Positions 35,445 to 48,493 of a stretch of DNA of 64,000 nt are shown in pieces. The notes under the pieces are model-generated. The model was given only the letters and a program-made list of their open reading frames with translations. It was not told the origin of the DNA and did no database searches. The DNA is taken from assembly GCF_963675165.1 (NCBI RefSeq), contig NC_087385.1:966001-1030000 (forward strand). The letters are read 5' to 3'. Every line of letters begins with the position of its first letter. The stretch's first letter is position 1. Origin of the DNA: Halichondria panicea. Taxonomy: Eukaryota > Porifera > Demospongiae > Suberitida > Halichondriidae. Both the position numbers and the translations under genes were made by a program.

Positions 35445-37454
35445 TCACTTGGACTTGTTGAGTTTGTAGAGCTGCTCAGCTTCGTGTTGCATGGTTTCCT
35501 GGAGTTGGTCCATTGTGCTCTGAGTGGAAGAACTGCCGCCCTTGTCGCCCTTGTTGGTGTGGGCTAGCGTGTTGATCTGCTGGGAGAGGTCCTGGATACG
35601 ACCCTTGATTGTCCTGCATGGGGTGGGTATGTACGTATTATTATAAGCTAGGCTATTACGCAATACGGTGAGTACTGGTAGCGTATGGAGTTATACTTAC
35701 ACAACATACACTATAATGCAATACAATGGATACATGTACAGTACGAGTACTCGACAACCACAGCACATACAACATTCCCACAGTGGACACAATACTAACA
35801 CATTATACATTGTACATCGTAGCACAGTTGGGGTCTGAGTTAAATGGCATACTGGTACAGTATGTCAAGGCTGTCTTCTCGTTCTAGTAGACCTTCTAAT
35901 TTGCAACACTCTCCACTGCATGCAGTACGTATAATAGTAACAACACCACATACAGACCACTACCCCGGGCCTACCCAGGCCAAACAAGAATCACTACCCA
36001 GACCACTACCCCGGGCCTACCCAGGCCAAACAAGAATCACTACCCAGACCACTACCCCGGGCCTACCCAGGCCAAACAAGAATCACTACCCAGACCACTA
36101 CCCCGGGCCTACCCAGGCCAAACAAGAATCACTACACAGACCACTACCCCGGGCCTACCCAGGCCAAACAAGAATCACTACCCAGACCACTACCCCGGGC
36201 CTACCCAGGCCAAACAAGAATCACTACCCAGACCACTACTCCGGGCCTATACCCAGGCCAAACAAGAATCACTACCCAGACCACTACTCCGGCCAAAAAG
36301 AATCACTACTCAGACCACTACCCCAGGCCTACCGCAACACATACAACAATCCTTCACCTCATCCGACTGTAGATTTCCTCGTCTTCCTCGTACGTCTTGC
36401 GTATCTCCACATGCACTACCAGAGCACTCTTTTCCAGCTCTTCGTTGAAGGCATTCTTAAGAGGAACAGAGCTGAATCCTGTCTTGAGGCACGACACAGG
36501 GAACACGGCCTGACCAATGAAATTAGGGTCCCCGAAAACATCCTCGTCTTGGGCACAAAATCGGATGAGGGCAAGGTCAGGGTTCACGATGTCAAACTCG
36601 CAGCCTTCGTTCCATACTGGGATGAACCCGTTCTCCTCTGAAAGGGGGGGGGGGGAGATAAAGGTAGGCTCCTTTGAATTAAATTGCTATACGTGTATAT
36701 AAACACACCTGTACACTGTACATGAGACTCTTGACTATGGTTTGTGATCATTGTTATAATACATACAATGTGCACTTGTAGGAGCCTGCTCAGGCAATGA
36801 CTACCCATCCTATGATAGGGTATCTAGTCTTGAAAACTAGGAGTGGTATTCAGTGATGTGCACCCCAGAATTGCTATAAAGGGGTGGCTATATATTTAAT
36901 CTCAATTCAACAGTTACCTCTTTTGTAGCTTAACATACATGTATGTGGTAAACTAGGCCTACGAGGGTGGTTACTTTTGTCTTGAGGTGGTCAGTACCTC
37001 CTCCACACCACCAACCAGTGTGGGCATGCATCGGTGTTTCAAGGGTTAGCAATCCTCCACGAAAATTAGGTCCCACGAAATACTTAGCTAACGGAAGATG
37101 AGACTGAATAGTGCGAAATTTATTCAACGAAAATGCTTTTAGAGGCACATCCCTGGGTATCACTAGTATACATGTAGGTGTACTTATACTCACTGCAAGT
37201 GGATGTTCTGAACTTTGCCCAGTCAGCATCGATGCCGCACACCTCCACCTCGATGAGGGGGGAGCAGATCCCACGCCCGGGTCGGATCAGGTGACGTCCA
37301 CCAATGATCTGTATCGTGAGGGTGATGGGCGTGGCCTTCGTATGAGTGGTGGTGTCCACGGGGTTAAAGCCGGGCTCAAACATGCAGTCTGGCATGAGGA
37401 CGAAGCCACTCCCTCCATTTTGTTGGAATCGCCCGTGGTTGAGGTGCATCTGCT

Positions 37455-37493
<39 letters not shown>

Positions 37494-38611
37494 GGGGGGG
37501 GGTATTGAGTACATGCATTCATGATGCAGTGGACCACACAAGTTTAGGCTCAGATATAAATAATATACATTGTAAGCTCTCTATTGTCAGAGGAGTCAAA
37601 ATGTAGGTTTATACATTATAGCCCATGGTATTTGTCAAACAGGCCCAAAATAAGCTTTTGATTAACACATCATATGAAACGCCATCTCTCAGAAATGAAA
37701 TTAATGTGATTGGACCAACGTAACAAGTTATGGCCGTTCAAAGATGCATATAGTTATAGCCTGGGGTCTTAGCAACCACACTGTGTGTGTGTGCATCTGT
37801 GTTTGTGTGTGTAACAATAATACCAGTTTAGTTGCTGTGTACAGAATAATTCTCATGCTCTTATATAACGCTGCAGGGTTATTTACATTTTTGTGTACAT
37901 TGTGAACCAGAACACTCATAGAGACCAACTCACCTCCGGTCTGGTAGTTAAGGGCAACCATTTGACAGCCAGCATTCCACATCGGTAAGGGGTCAAGGTT
38001 CGATGACTCTAACCTCTGACCTTTCGGATACGTTCTGCTGAGTTGGCGGTTGCTATAGGAGACGAATAATCCAGCCTGTGCCTTGCTCTTGGCAATTCTA
38101 TCTAACCGAGTCTCGACAAACGAAGACATCTCGTAGAATTTAGACTGACCTGCGCCAATATCTGTAGGGGAAGAACGAGTTAAAATCACATGACTTTATA
38201 GTGCATATGTAATGTACATGTACATGTATGTCAGCAGTGATTTGCCTAGAATTTTCAAAGCAATCAATTCAGCACACAGGTTTGCCTCTTTTACAACCTG
38301 GTAATTAGGCCTAAGATATTTGTGCAAGTTGGTGTAGTACCAACCACCACCGACCAATGTGGGCACATACACATGTATTATATATCACAAAAATCACATG
38401 ACTCACTTTCCAAATTAAATGGTACAGGTCTGCAGTAGAAGACAAGGTCTGACATTTCTAGGGCTATCTTTTTTTGTCTAGCTTGTTGGTTCAAGACTTG
38501 CTGCTGCTTGAGAGTGGCTTGGGCCTGGTTCTGTAGTTTACTCTTCACCTCCTCAATCATCTGCTGCCACTCGATGATCTCGTCTAGCTTCTCGGAGGCA
38601 ACCTGTGTATG

Positions 38612-38651
<40 letters not shown>

Positions 38652-41600
38652 GGGAGGAGTGTGTGTATATGTATGTGGGGGGGGTGTGTGTGTGTAACAA
38701 GTGTCATGTACAAAATCTATGTACAGTACATACAGGCAGGCTAGTATGTGTACATACAATAACACGTACAAAAGCAACTGTTACAAATATAGAACGATAT
38801 ATGAGCAGTGTAGGGTTCATCCCCAGCACAGAGTGAGGTGTGTGTGACCACATGCACACTTGCCTCTAGTGGTCTGGAGGTACCACCTGGCTCAGGCACA
38901 GGATGGATCCTGAGGATGTAAGTGTTACTGGCTGGGTTCTTGTGGGCCTCCAACTGACAGCCTATATAAATTATAGGGAATGAACGCAGTTAGGTAGCAG
39001 GTACACATTGATTAACAATGTTAATGACCTAACAATGTTAATGACCCTATACTAGACTGCAGGAAAGGTAAAAACAACGATGTACAGTAGTGATGGGCAA
39101 TGTTAACGACCCTTTACCAAATCTTTTGCTAACAGATGTGGGTGTAACTGGTAAGTAACTTAAACCTTCTGATTACCAAGAGAGGTCTATGAAGATTCTT
39201 CTCAGACCCTAACCGATAAATAATAATGCCTCCTGGTATACTTATTAGATGTGTATACGTACCTGCAATGTCTATGGCCCCCTGCTGCAGACTGCCGAGG
39301 GCCCTGTCCTCTGTGGAGGGGTCTCCATCCTCCAACTCCTGGACATAGTTGGCAGGGAACCACTTTCCCTTCTTACGCCCATAGTCTCCCTTCCACCAGC
39401 CACCCTGTACACAGGGGGGGGGGGGAGTCAGTGAAATATAAGGGTTAGGGTTAAAGTAACATGGAGTCAGTGAAATATTAAGATGAGGAGCATGCTTGCA
39501 AAGCCAAGGCAGAAACAAACCTGTCTACAGTAGTCACCCCTAGGGAAAACCAACAGTGACTGTAATACAAGAGATGGGCCTACATTGTATTTCCCATTCT
39601 ACAGCCAATTTTACTACCACTTTAATGCCCAAACCATTTCCTAACACAGGTCCAAACACATGCTATGAAGGTGACCACAACAGCCTCAATGTTCATATAT
39701 ACACACCTCGTGTTTGACCACATTGGTGATGATGGCCTCTCTACAGAAGGTGAGCTCATCTGGCCTCCTCTGAGTGTAGTCATAGAGAGCCCTCACTGTG
39801 CACGGCTTCTGCTGGTTCTCGTCTTGCAGGGAGCAATAGACTGGGTGATAGTAGATGGAGCCTTCGTCAGGGTCCTGGGACGGGGGGGGGGGACGGGGGG
39901 GGGGGGGAGGGTCATCACATAACATTTTACTGCCTCACCAGATACATTATATATAAAAAATGAAAGAAAATAATACGGTATAAGTTTGTATGGATTCCAG
40001 CAACATTATTTGCCTGTTCAGGCAATACAGGTGTAACTACATGTGTAAAAGAAAGGGGGAAAGAGTGGGGGATAGTGCACATAGAGTGGGGGATAGTGGG
40101 AAAGAGTGGGGGATAGTGCACATAGAGTGGGGGATAGTGGGAAAGAGTGGGGGATAGTGCACATGTACACGTATATAATATACAAAGAGCTGATACACAG
40201 AAGGGCACATCCACTCACGTCTCCAATGCTCTTGAGGACCTCATCATTGATGGCGTATTTTAGCTTCATTCGACGATAAAGCGGGTTGGTCTCGTAATAC
40301 TGGACCAGCTCTGTCAGACTGTCAAATTGGGCGGAGCCTATCATGTAGTTACCGTTCTCGACCACGATACGACAGTGACGAACTTTGCCCTCCGCTCTGT
40401 GTGACGGCAAATAATAATAATTACACACTCCATTTACACACGAGCAAATAAGGAAGTAAGAAATTATGCACTTGCAATAACAAGCAACACAGTGAAACCA
40501 GTCTCTATTGTGGTCACCCTTATTGAGCAGGCTACAGCCAGATTAATGGACCCCAAAGCCTTTGTGTTTGTATCTCACCTCCCCCACTGTGGCTGTGCTA
40601 GTACATGTACATGTACAGCAGTGTCTATACAGTAAGTGTGACAATGCTAGGGTTTAGAGGGGGTAGGGGGCAAAGGGGGAATATGCCCCCCCCTTTTGGA
40701 TTCGGCTTGTCTCTCTTGGAATTGTAGAGTCAAGTATGGTATCAGCTACTGTACATGTGTATATATACAGGCTGTACACACTTTATACCATAGGCCCCAA
40801 CTACATGTACATGTACATGACATTCCCTCACCTGAAGGATATAGAGTAGGTCATCTGACTGCTCCCTCCCTTGGCCACTTGCTTGTTCATCTCACTGCTG
40901 GGACGAATAAGGAACGCTCCATCCATCCTCACTCTCTTCAACATGTCCTCTGCATTGTGCCGGGAGAGGCTCTCGTGGAACCAGGGCTTCCCCAGGTGAC
41001 TGTTCTGTTGGGGCACTGGATGACTCAAGATCTGCTCAAACAGTGGACTCTTGAGAGGGTTCGACTGTGTGGGTGTGTGTGTGTCATGTGCAAAGGTATT
41101 AAAATTAAGAAACAAGTTACTGTAGCTACATTTGCATGCGAAAGGAAGTTGTGTGCTTCTATGCTTATAGGGTACAGGGTTTAATAATTATGTAGATAGA
41201 TGCAGTGTACCGCCCACTCACTCTGTAGTGCTCTATGAGGTCAAAGATGGAGTCAAAGCAGACGTTCTCAATGAGGTAGTACTTGGTACGCCCACCCTCT
41301 GCCTTGGTGTGGATACGACAGTGGTTGTACTTCTGATCACGTCTATACAGGAACAGAACAACATCAATCTCATGTGACAGTGTAATGCAAGAAGACAACA
41401 AATACCAAAATATAGTGTGGGTTTTTGCTTTATGTACATGTAGCTACAAAATTTGCCTAATTTAGAACATTGGTTCCTCCAAAAATTCGCATAACCAAAG
41501 AGACAATAAAACTTTCAGACCTTTCGATCTTCCAAAAATTTCAGGATCCTTGTCAAGCGGTTGACAGGGAGCCTGAGCCAATCCTATTACAACTTTTCAC

Positions 41601-44600
41601 ATAAATAAACCTGATTAAAGTGCCGCCTTTTATAGGCCAAGTGTGTTACACTATATTGTGGTTATATAGGAATTACAATGAATATCGTTATAATTATTAT
41701 CAGTGGAATGTCAGCCATGATGAAAGGCCAACCGGGGTATAGAACGATATAAAGACCACGGGCACCCAGGTCCCAAATAAACAGTTTGTGTGTACAAAAC
41801 AATCCCTCAACAAAGGCCACCTCTGTATAAGGACAAAAACCTTGTTCCCCAAAGGTGTTCAGGTATCAAGGGTTCCACAGTATGTGTTTGAGAAAGCACT
41901 GGGCCCCAAGGCCCCCCCTCCACTCACGCAAATGAAAAAGCATTGTTTGTACCCCAAGGCCCCCCTCAAGCAAATGAGAAAGCACTGGACCCCAAGGCCC
42001 TAACTCACGCAAATGAGAGAGAATAGTCTCCAGTAAACGTTGCACTCTCTCTCACGAGGAAGGACCCGTTGACGCTCTGATAGTCGGCTAGCAACCGCTC
42101 TGCGTCTGGACGTCCACTGGCCAATTTCCCGTGGAACCATTTCTCTTTCAAATGAAGCTCCGTCGAAGGGACCTGTGTGGATCACATGACTATCACATGA
42201 CACCCTTGTGCAACTGGCCTAAAATTAACAATTCTCACAAAAACATTTTTACAGTGTGAAAAAATTGCTAGGATTGGCCGGGGAAAGCATCAAAAAGTAT
42301 CAGTACATTATTTTGTGCAAGCCTAAAATTAATGAAATCAACCACAAAATTAATAAAAAATTAAAAAAATCAACCACAAAGTGTACATGTACGTATGACA
42401 TGCAGCAAATGTACACGGAGATCAAGACACTGAAAACATAATTGAGAGATTAGCGCTTAATCACAATCAAGGCGATAGTACAAGTTTCAATGTCACATGA
42501 TTACGAGTTCATGTACTATCATGTCACATGACCTACCTCTGTCTCGTCTTCCTTCTCTGGCTCCTCCTCTTTCTCTTGTTGTTCGGTAAAGAACAGCTTC
42601 TCATTGGTCAGCACAAAGTAATGGCGGGCCCATATCTGGAGGTAGGAGAAAGTAGGGGCAATTAACTTAATTTCAAAGTGTGTTTGCATTTCAGAGAAAA
42701 AAACACTATTTTAAACTTTTGACTTCATTGTGAGAAATGGATTTAACCCTGAAAGCAATCAGTGATCCTTTAAGTCAACCGTGACGTGATATAACTAATT
42801 AATGTACATGTGCACGCACACCTATCAGCTACTGAATAAACATGCTTTGTATTGAGGCTAAACCCATAAAACACTTATTCTACAAGAACATACCATGGTT
42901 ATACGTACACCCCATTTTTTTGAAGCTACATATAACTTTGAGGGTCCATAACTTGCGTTAGGATCGTCTGAATCAAAGCTAAAAGATGCACCTACTTGTA
43001 ATAGCTACACTAATTATGCTGTGCTTGGACCAGCGATAACATTATACACACACACACCTTGACAATGGGGTCCTGCATGAGTAGGTAGCCATTCTTGACA
43101 CTCTCAGAGATATCCAGAATGAAAGAAGCCAGTTCATTGCTATCTGTTGGCTCCGGGATGTTAGCGGTGGGTGTGGGGGGTCCCTCTAGTATGATCTGAC
43201 CATCCTCCGTGGGTGTGAGCTTCTTGTGTTTGATGATGATCTTCCTTTTGAGTTGGTTGGGGGTGGGGAGGATAGTGAGGTTGGGGTCAATCGACTTTGT
43301 CAGAAGGAGGTCTGCGTGACGGTGTGTGTGTGGGGGGTAGTGTTGTGTGTGGGTGTGTGGGGGGGGTAATGTGTGTGTGTGTGTGTGTGTGTGTGTATGA
43401 AAATGCAAGTCATACGTGTTGGCATTTTAGTTAGCAAGAGAAAACAGTTTTGTGCCTTTTTACAGTGTTTACTGTAAAGACAATTGATTGACTATAAAAA
43501 CAGTTGGTACAGTGAACATGTACTCCTACATGAGTAAAACTACGCCTAATTATGTAACAGCAAGATTCGTTCACAGTTTGCAGATATTAAGTTTTCTCCA
43601 AAATTGATGTACAGCATGTACAAAGTACATAATGTACATGTACATGTTGATAAAGGTACAAGTACTCCCTCTCCCTCCCCTGTACCTCCGAATACTTCGA
43701 CGAACTGCTGAGCCATGACTTGCTGCTGGGGGATGTCACAGTGCTGCTCTATAGAGAGGATGAGTGGATAGTCGGACGCTGTGAAAGCATGTTCCTTGAT
43801 GGTCTTGATGACATCAATGAATCGGATCTTGGACGTAAGCGTGTGACCGTGATAGATGATTGGCTGGTTGTCGCTGCCGTCCCAGCAATCCACTGTGTGT
43901 GTTTTTGTGTGTGTGTGTGTGTGTGTGTTAAGCCGGAGTACTGTACATGCATCTAGTAATGGTATCATTTACAAGTCTGCATGTGTTTATACAGTGAAGC
44001 AGTTGCCATCATACAAACAGTGCAAGCGTCATATCTACACCACCATGCATACACATGTACGTTGTATACATGTAATAGGCTATCATCTATCAAAACAAGA
44101 GCAAATATGGACTGCATGTCGGTCTGTTGTTGTTTGGCATGATCCTACTATGAATACTACCAGGACCCATGCACAACTCACACTCTATACACCTGCACCC
44201 AGTGAGCAGGACCTTGGCGTAGGCCTCCACTGAGGACTCACTCGAGTACTGGTTGCCAGTTAGGTATCTGCACGTGTGGAGATAGGGTGTGTGATGTGGG
44301 GACATAAGGGTGTGTGGTGTGGAGATATACATGTAGGGGTGTGTGGTGTGGGGATATACATGTAGGGGTGTGTGGTGTGGGGATATACATGTAGGGGTGT
44401 GTGGTGTGGGGATATACATGTAGGGGTGTGTGGTGTGGGGATATACATGTAGGGGTGTGTGGTGTGGGGATATACATGTAGGGGTGTGTGGTGTGGGGAT
44501 ATACATGTAGGGGTGTGTGGTGTGGGGATATACATGTAGGGGTGGGTGGTGTGGGGACATACATTGGTATGTGGTGTGGGGATATACATGTAGGGGTGTG

Positions 44601-47353
44601 TGGTGTGGGGATATACATGTAGGGGTGTGTGGTGTGGGGATATACATGTAGGGGTGTGTGGTGTGGGGATATACATGTAGGGGTGGGTGGTGTGGGGATA
44701 TACATGTAGGGGTGTGTGGTGTGGGGATATACATGTAGGGGTGGGTGGTGTGGGGACATACATGTAGGGGTGGGTGGTGTGGGGACATAAGGGTGTGTGG
44801 TGTGGGGATATACATGTAGGGGTGTGTGGTGTTGGGAGGGCAAGTGCTTTTACATGTACATAAAGGAGTTAATGTACATTATATACTACTGCAGGTTGAC
44901 TAAAATACTGTATTATTACTATTTGCTATTTAATACTAATTCAGGGATGTGCCCACACTGGTCGGTAGTTGGGGCAACCATAACAACCACTTAATTAGGC
45001 CTAGTTTACTATGTATATAAAAGAGGCAAATTTGTGATTGAAATAGCCACTACCTGGATATTCTGGGCACATTACTATTCGTTGTGGTGTGTGTGATGTG
45101 TGAGTGTGTGGGCGTACGTGTTGTGGGAGGAGGCTATCCAGTAGTGGTTGAGGGGGCGGTCCATGTCCTGGTACACAGTGGCACACTTGTCCATGAAGAG
45201 CGAGTTCTTCTTGGAGAACAGAAAGTTAATAAACTGGAGGGGAAGAAACATCAACACAGGTAAGTGGTAGGAGTACTAATAAAAAATTGGAGCCTAGAAA
45301 ACGTTCTGGGGAAAAGCACCAAAAACAAGTGATAGGGGCTTACATGTAGAGTGCATGTCAATGCCCATAATCTCTATAGAGACCTCTACAACAACGGATA
45401 CTACACATGCACTGTACCTTCACACACAAACCAACAGCTCCTACACTGTACATGTTGCATGTACATGTAATCTATGCTTATAGACACCAATGAACGGCCA
45501 TGCATGACACCCACTGTACCTCTGGCAGTGTGAGGGAGGGTTGCCGGGGGTCCTTGAAGCGAGGTGGTTTGACAAAGTCCTTGAAGAGGTTGGCCACGAA
45601 GGCAGGGTCATCACCTCGAGTGTCCTTCTGCGCCTCTCTGAGGAAGGCCTGCAGCTCTTTGAATGTTAGGTTTTGTTTGTCCATGCAATAGGGGAAGAAC
45701 TTCTCTCCAATCTGTGTGTGTGGGTGTGTGTGTGTGTGGGTGTGTGTGTGTGTGTGGGGGGGGGGTTAGCATTAATTTGTAGTATTTAGCTATAGCTGTG
45801 TACACACTGGCTTCAAAATCCCTTTCTAGCTTTATATACTGTATAATATTATAGAAGTTGATCGCAAAACACACTTCACAGAGTTGTATAGGCTTACCCA
45901 CCTTCTATATATATATATATTTACACTTCAAAATATGCCCCTTAATATCAGGCTATCAGGTAACAGACTACACACTGTCACAGTGGCGTACATACAGCAT
46001 ACAGAAAGTGTGGGGAGATAATTAAATAAACGTACACTCTTGACGTAGACGAGGGAGTCATACATTCTGAAGAAGTCCTCAATAGACAAGAAGCCAGACC
46101 GACTGTAATCAAAGTCCTGAGAGCAGAAATTGAGAGTGAAAATACACTCTGTTATCAGGCACTTGAGGAGAGGTTACTATGTACACATCTGCTGACAGAC
46201 ATTGCATGAGGCATACACACGTACACCACCTTTGACATGGTCTGTTAGGGACACCTGCACTTTGTGTATTTACAAGACAGTTGTATAAACGTTCAACAGA
46301 AAACGAAACAGCTCAAAGATTACACATGTGCCTGGCTGCATGGTCAGAGGGGTCAGTGAGTGAAACAAGGTCTCTTTCAGTTTATACACTAACTGTAAAC
46401 ACAGTACCAAAGCCAACTACTGTGGTAGGAAAAGAATGAACTATTGATAGTTAGTTGCATTTCTAGACCTAGGTTAAGGACACATACTTGTAAGGCTGCA
46501 CTCACTGTGATCATAAATGGGCTGGCATGTGCTGGTACATGCGTACAGTACTACTGCAGTATCGCCATATGGCAACATGTCAATCGTAACTAATATACAT
46601 GTATAATTATAATATGGTTAACTGTCAAAGCCCTAGGGGGTTCGAGTTAGAGTGAGTGAATCACGCCACCCAGTATTCACTGCCACTCACTGTGAAGATG
46701 GCCCTGGCACGATTGAGGAGGTTCTTGTTGTTGATCTTAGCCAGAAACTTCCGCAGGTCGCTAGATGTGATGCTGTGTGTGTGTGTGTGTGGGTGGGTGT
46801 GTGAGGGGGAGGTGGTGTGAATGAACATGGTGTGTATCAATCTGCACATGAGGACTTGAGGACTTATACATATAAGGCTATAGTATTAATAGCAAATATC
46901 AAGAAACCAATGCATGTGACACTTAGTAAATTTTCCGGTACTTGTAAATGTTACAGGCCTTATGTAATATAATTGTGTAAGACACTCACCCTCCAGTGCT
47001 GTTTGTGTCCAGCATCTTGAACTCTCTGTTCAACCATCTGCAATATCGGGGAGTACATGTATGGTTGCATCTACATGTATATACAATATCTAATATACTA
47101 TGGGAAACAGGGCAGCTTGAAAATGCTAGATCACTTTGAGAAGTGTATGTATGAGCAAATTACTGTGTTAAGTGATGTTACATGCACGGTACATATTTAA
47201 GTGTTTGGGTATTTGCTGTTAGGGCACACAGTTAATTATCTGTGTGTACATAATTAGAATGGCTGTTTTAATCTAAATTGGCCAGTGTCTAATTGGACTG
47301 ATACACTGCACATTCTTAAAGAGGAATCTTTAGCCTACAAGCAGTATACACAA

Positions 47354-47392
<39 letters not shown>

Positions 47393-48166
47393 CACATGCA
47401 TATACACCTATGAGTGATGAGCCCGGAGCTGAAGTTGTTTGGATGTGTCACATGACGTAGTGCCTTCACCCACGCATCACTCTCTTCACGGCTCAGTGCT
47501 GTGTGTGCGGTGGGTGTGAAAATTTAATGACAAGCTGTACAAAGTGAACATTATTATAATATAAACAAACAATTTTAGGGGGAGATTTTGGCTTCAATGC
47601 GTACATTTATGGAGCTGTATAGTTCTAGCTAACCCCCTCACCTGCTACACTCAACGTTTTCAGTCTGAACTCATTCCCATAGTAGACAATGAAACAGAAA
47701 TTGTCAATCATCCTCAGCCCAACTTGCTGCTTCTCAAAATCCTTTGAGTCCGTTCCCTCTCGCACCATCCGAATCTCTCGAATATCAACTGCATAAATTG
47801 AGAAGGGGAAAACCCAACTTATATACATGTACGTTTTACACACAGATAAATAAATGTAGAGGTACAAAACCATATACAAGCAACGTACAAGCCAACTACA
47901 AGCTCTCGTACGAAAACAAACAAAACCACATGCATTTTAAACGAACTTTTCTCCTCAGATACTGAAAGAACACCGCGTGTCATAGGAAACTGTAGTATCT
48001 CAAATGTGTCTGTCTTCAGGCAGAAAATTCTTTTCTCTGGTCTATTCCCTCTCTTCTTGAAGAAACGTATGAGCACTGTTCCTTGGTCCAGAGCAGTCAG
48101 AATGTTGGGGATATCTGCTGTTTCACCAAAAGCTGGCTTTGCAACTGACGAGCTTGTCGACGCCAT
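35445..48166 (-). CDS. PLCG: Phospholipase C gamma, full domain set
   Basis: About 22 coding exons. Exon 1 is 47947-48166 (start [15 protein letters not shown]) and exon 2 is 47642-47788; later ends are approximate. Domains in order: N-terminal PH (48166 to about 47410), EF-hands (about 47040-45520), PLC-X (about 45235-43690, with [16 protein letters not shown] and [11 protein letters not shown] carrying the catalytic histidines), then the split-PH/SH2/SH2/SH3 insert that defines PLC-gamma: PH half [11 protein letters not shown] (42540-42640), nSH2 WFHGKL...GSFLVRES (42010-42175, 41215-41345), cSH2 [15 protein letters not shown] (40835-41065, 40225-40395), SH3 [15 protein letters not shown] (39710-39880) and GGWWKGDYG (39265-39405). 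PLC-Y ([18 protein letters not shown], 37930-38160) and C2 follow. Tyrosines in [12 protein letters not shown] sit in the cSH2-SH3 linker, where human Tyr783 activates the enzyme. It cleaves PIP2 to IP3 and DAG. The stop TGA at 35445 overlaps a good GTGAGT donor, so the C-terminus may be longer. Confidence 0.93.
35950..36335. repeat. 46-bp minisatellite in the last PLC-gamma intron
   Basis: About eight head-to-tail units of a pattern containing GACCACTACCCCGGGCCTAC and CAGGCCAAACAAGAATCACT. The last units are shorter and more divergent. It ends just before the coding exon at about 36354. Confidence 0.9.
37041..37152. mobile_element. Degenerate MITE fragment
   Basis: Contains GGGTTAGCAATCCT, CACGAAAATTA, AACGAAAATG and GCTTTTAGAGGC in the same order as the intact element at 49623-49850, but lacks recognisable inverted ends. 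It lies in a PLC-gamma intron. Confidence 0.55.
44285..44830. repeat. 28-bp minisatellite in a PLC-gamma intron
   Basis: About 19 units of GGGTGTGTGGTGTGGGGATA followed by TACATGTA. The unit holds the TACATGTA palindrome that is frequent across the window. Open frames over it are repeat artefacts. Confidence 0.9.
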
Positions 48167-48493
48167 TGTCCACCACCACCTCTCTCTAACTAGACGGGCG
48201 TGGCCTACTCTCTCTGCCTCTGGGCCTGGGTCCCTTGTGTCTCCTCAAGTAGTACAGCAGCCAGCCTAAAAATTAATACTCTAGCTTGCTTGCTTGAGTG
48301 ACAAAGTTCACTTGTGTGTATTGGCATAATGAATACCATTACAAAACATCACGTGCCAGTAGTTACTAGCGGTTAGTGTTTGTTATTCCGACGACGTTTA
48401 CTTGCCAAAATACTGCAACGATCTTTGCCCTGTTCTCAATTTATTACCTCGCGCATGCGCAATAGAGGCCTTTCTCCTCGTGGTCGTATCAAA
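48167..48493. promoter_or_regulatory. Bidirectional promoter, PLC-gamma / RPL14
   Basis: A 327-bp head-to-head gap. The RPL14-proximal half has an NRF1-type site (48450-48461) followed by a pyrimidine tract CCTTTCTCCTC near 48469-48479 that would suit a ribosomal-protein-type initiator. Confidence 0.55.
48450..48461. promoter_or_regulatory. NRF1-type binding site
   Basis: CGCGCATGCGCA matches the palindromic NRF1 consensus YGCGCAYGCGCR exactly and lies about 35 bp upstream of the RPL14 start codon. Binding is inferred. Confidence 0.6.

Noticed and set aside
44285-44830. CRISPR-like array
   Set aside because: Units are head-to-tail minisatellite with no unique spacers, in an animal intron. 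The same applies to 35950-36335.
43000-45000. Long open frames rich in HTHTHT, CVCVC or [11 protein letters not shown]
   Set aside because: They are translations of CA/TG repeats and the 28-bp minisatellite, open on both strands only because of period.
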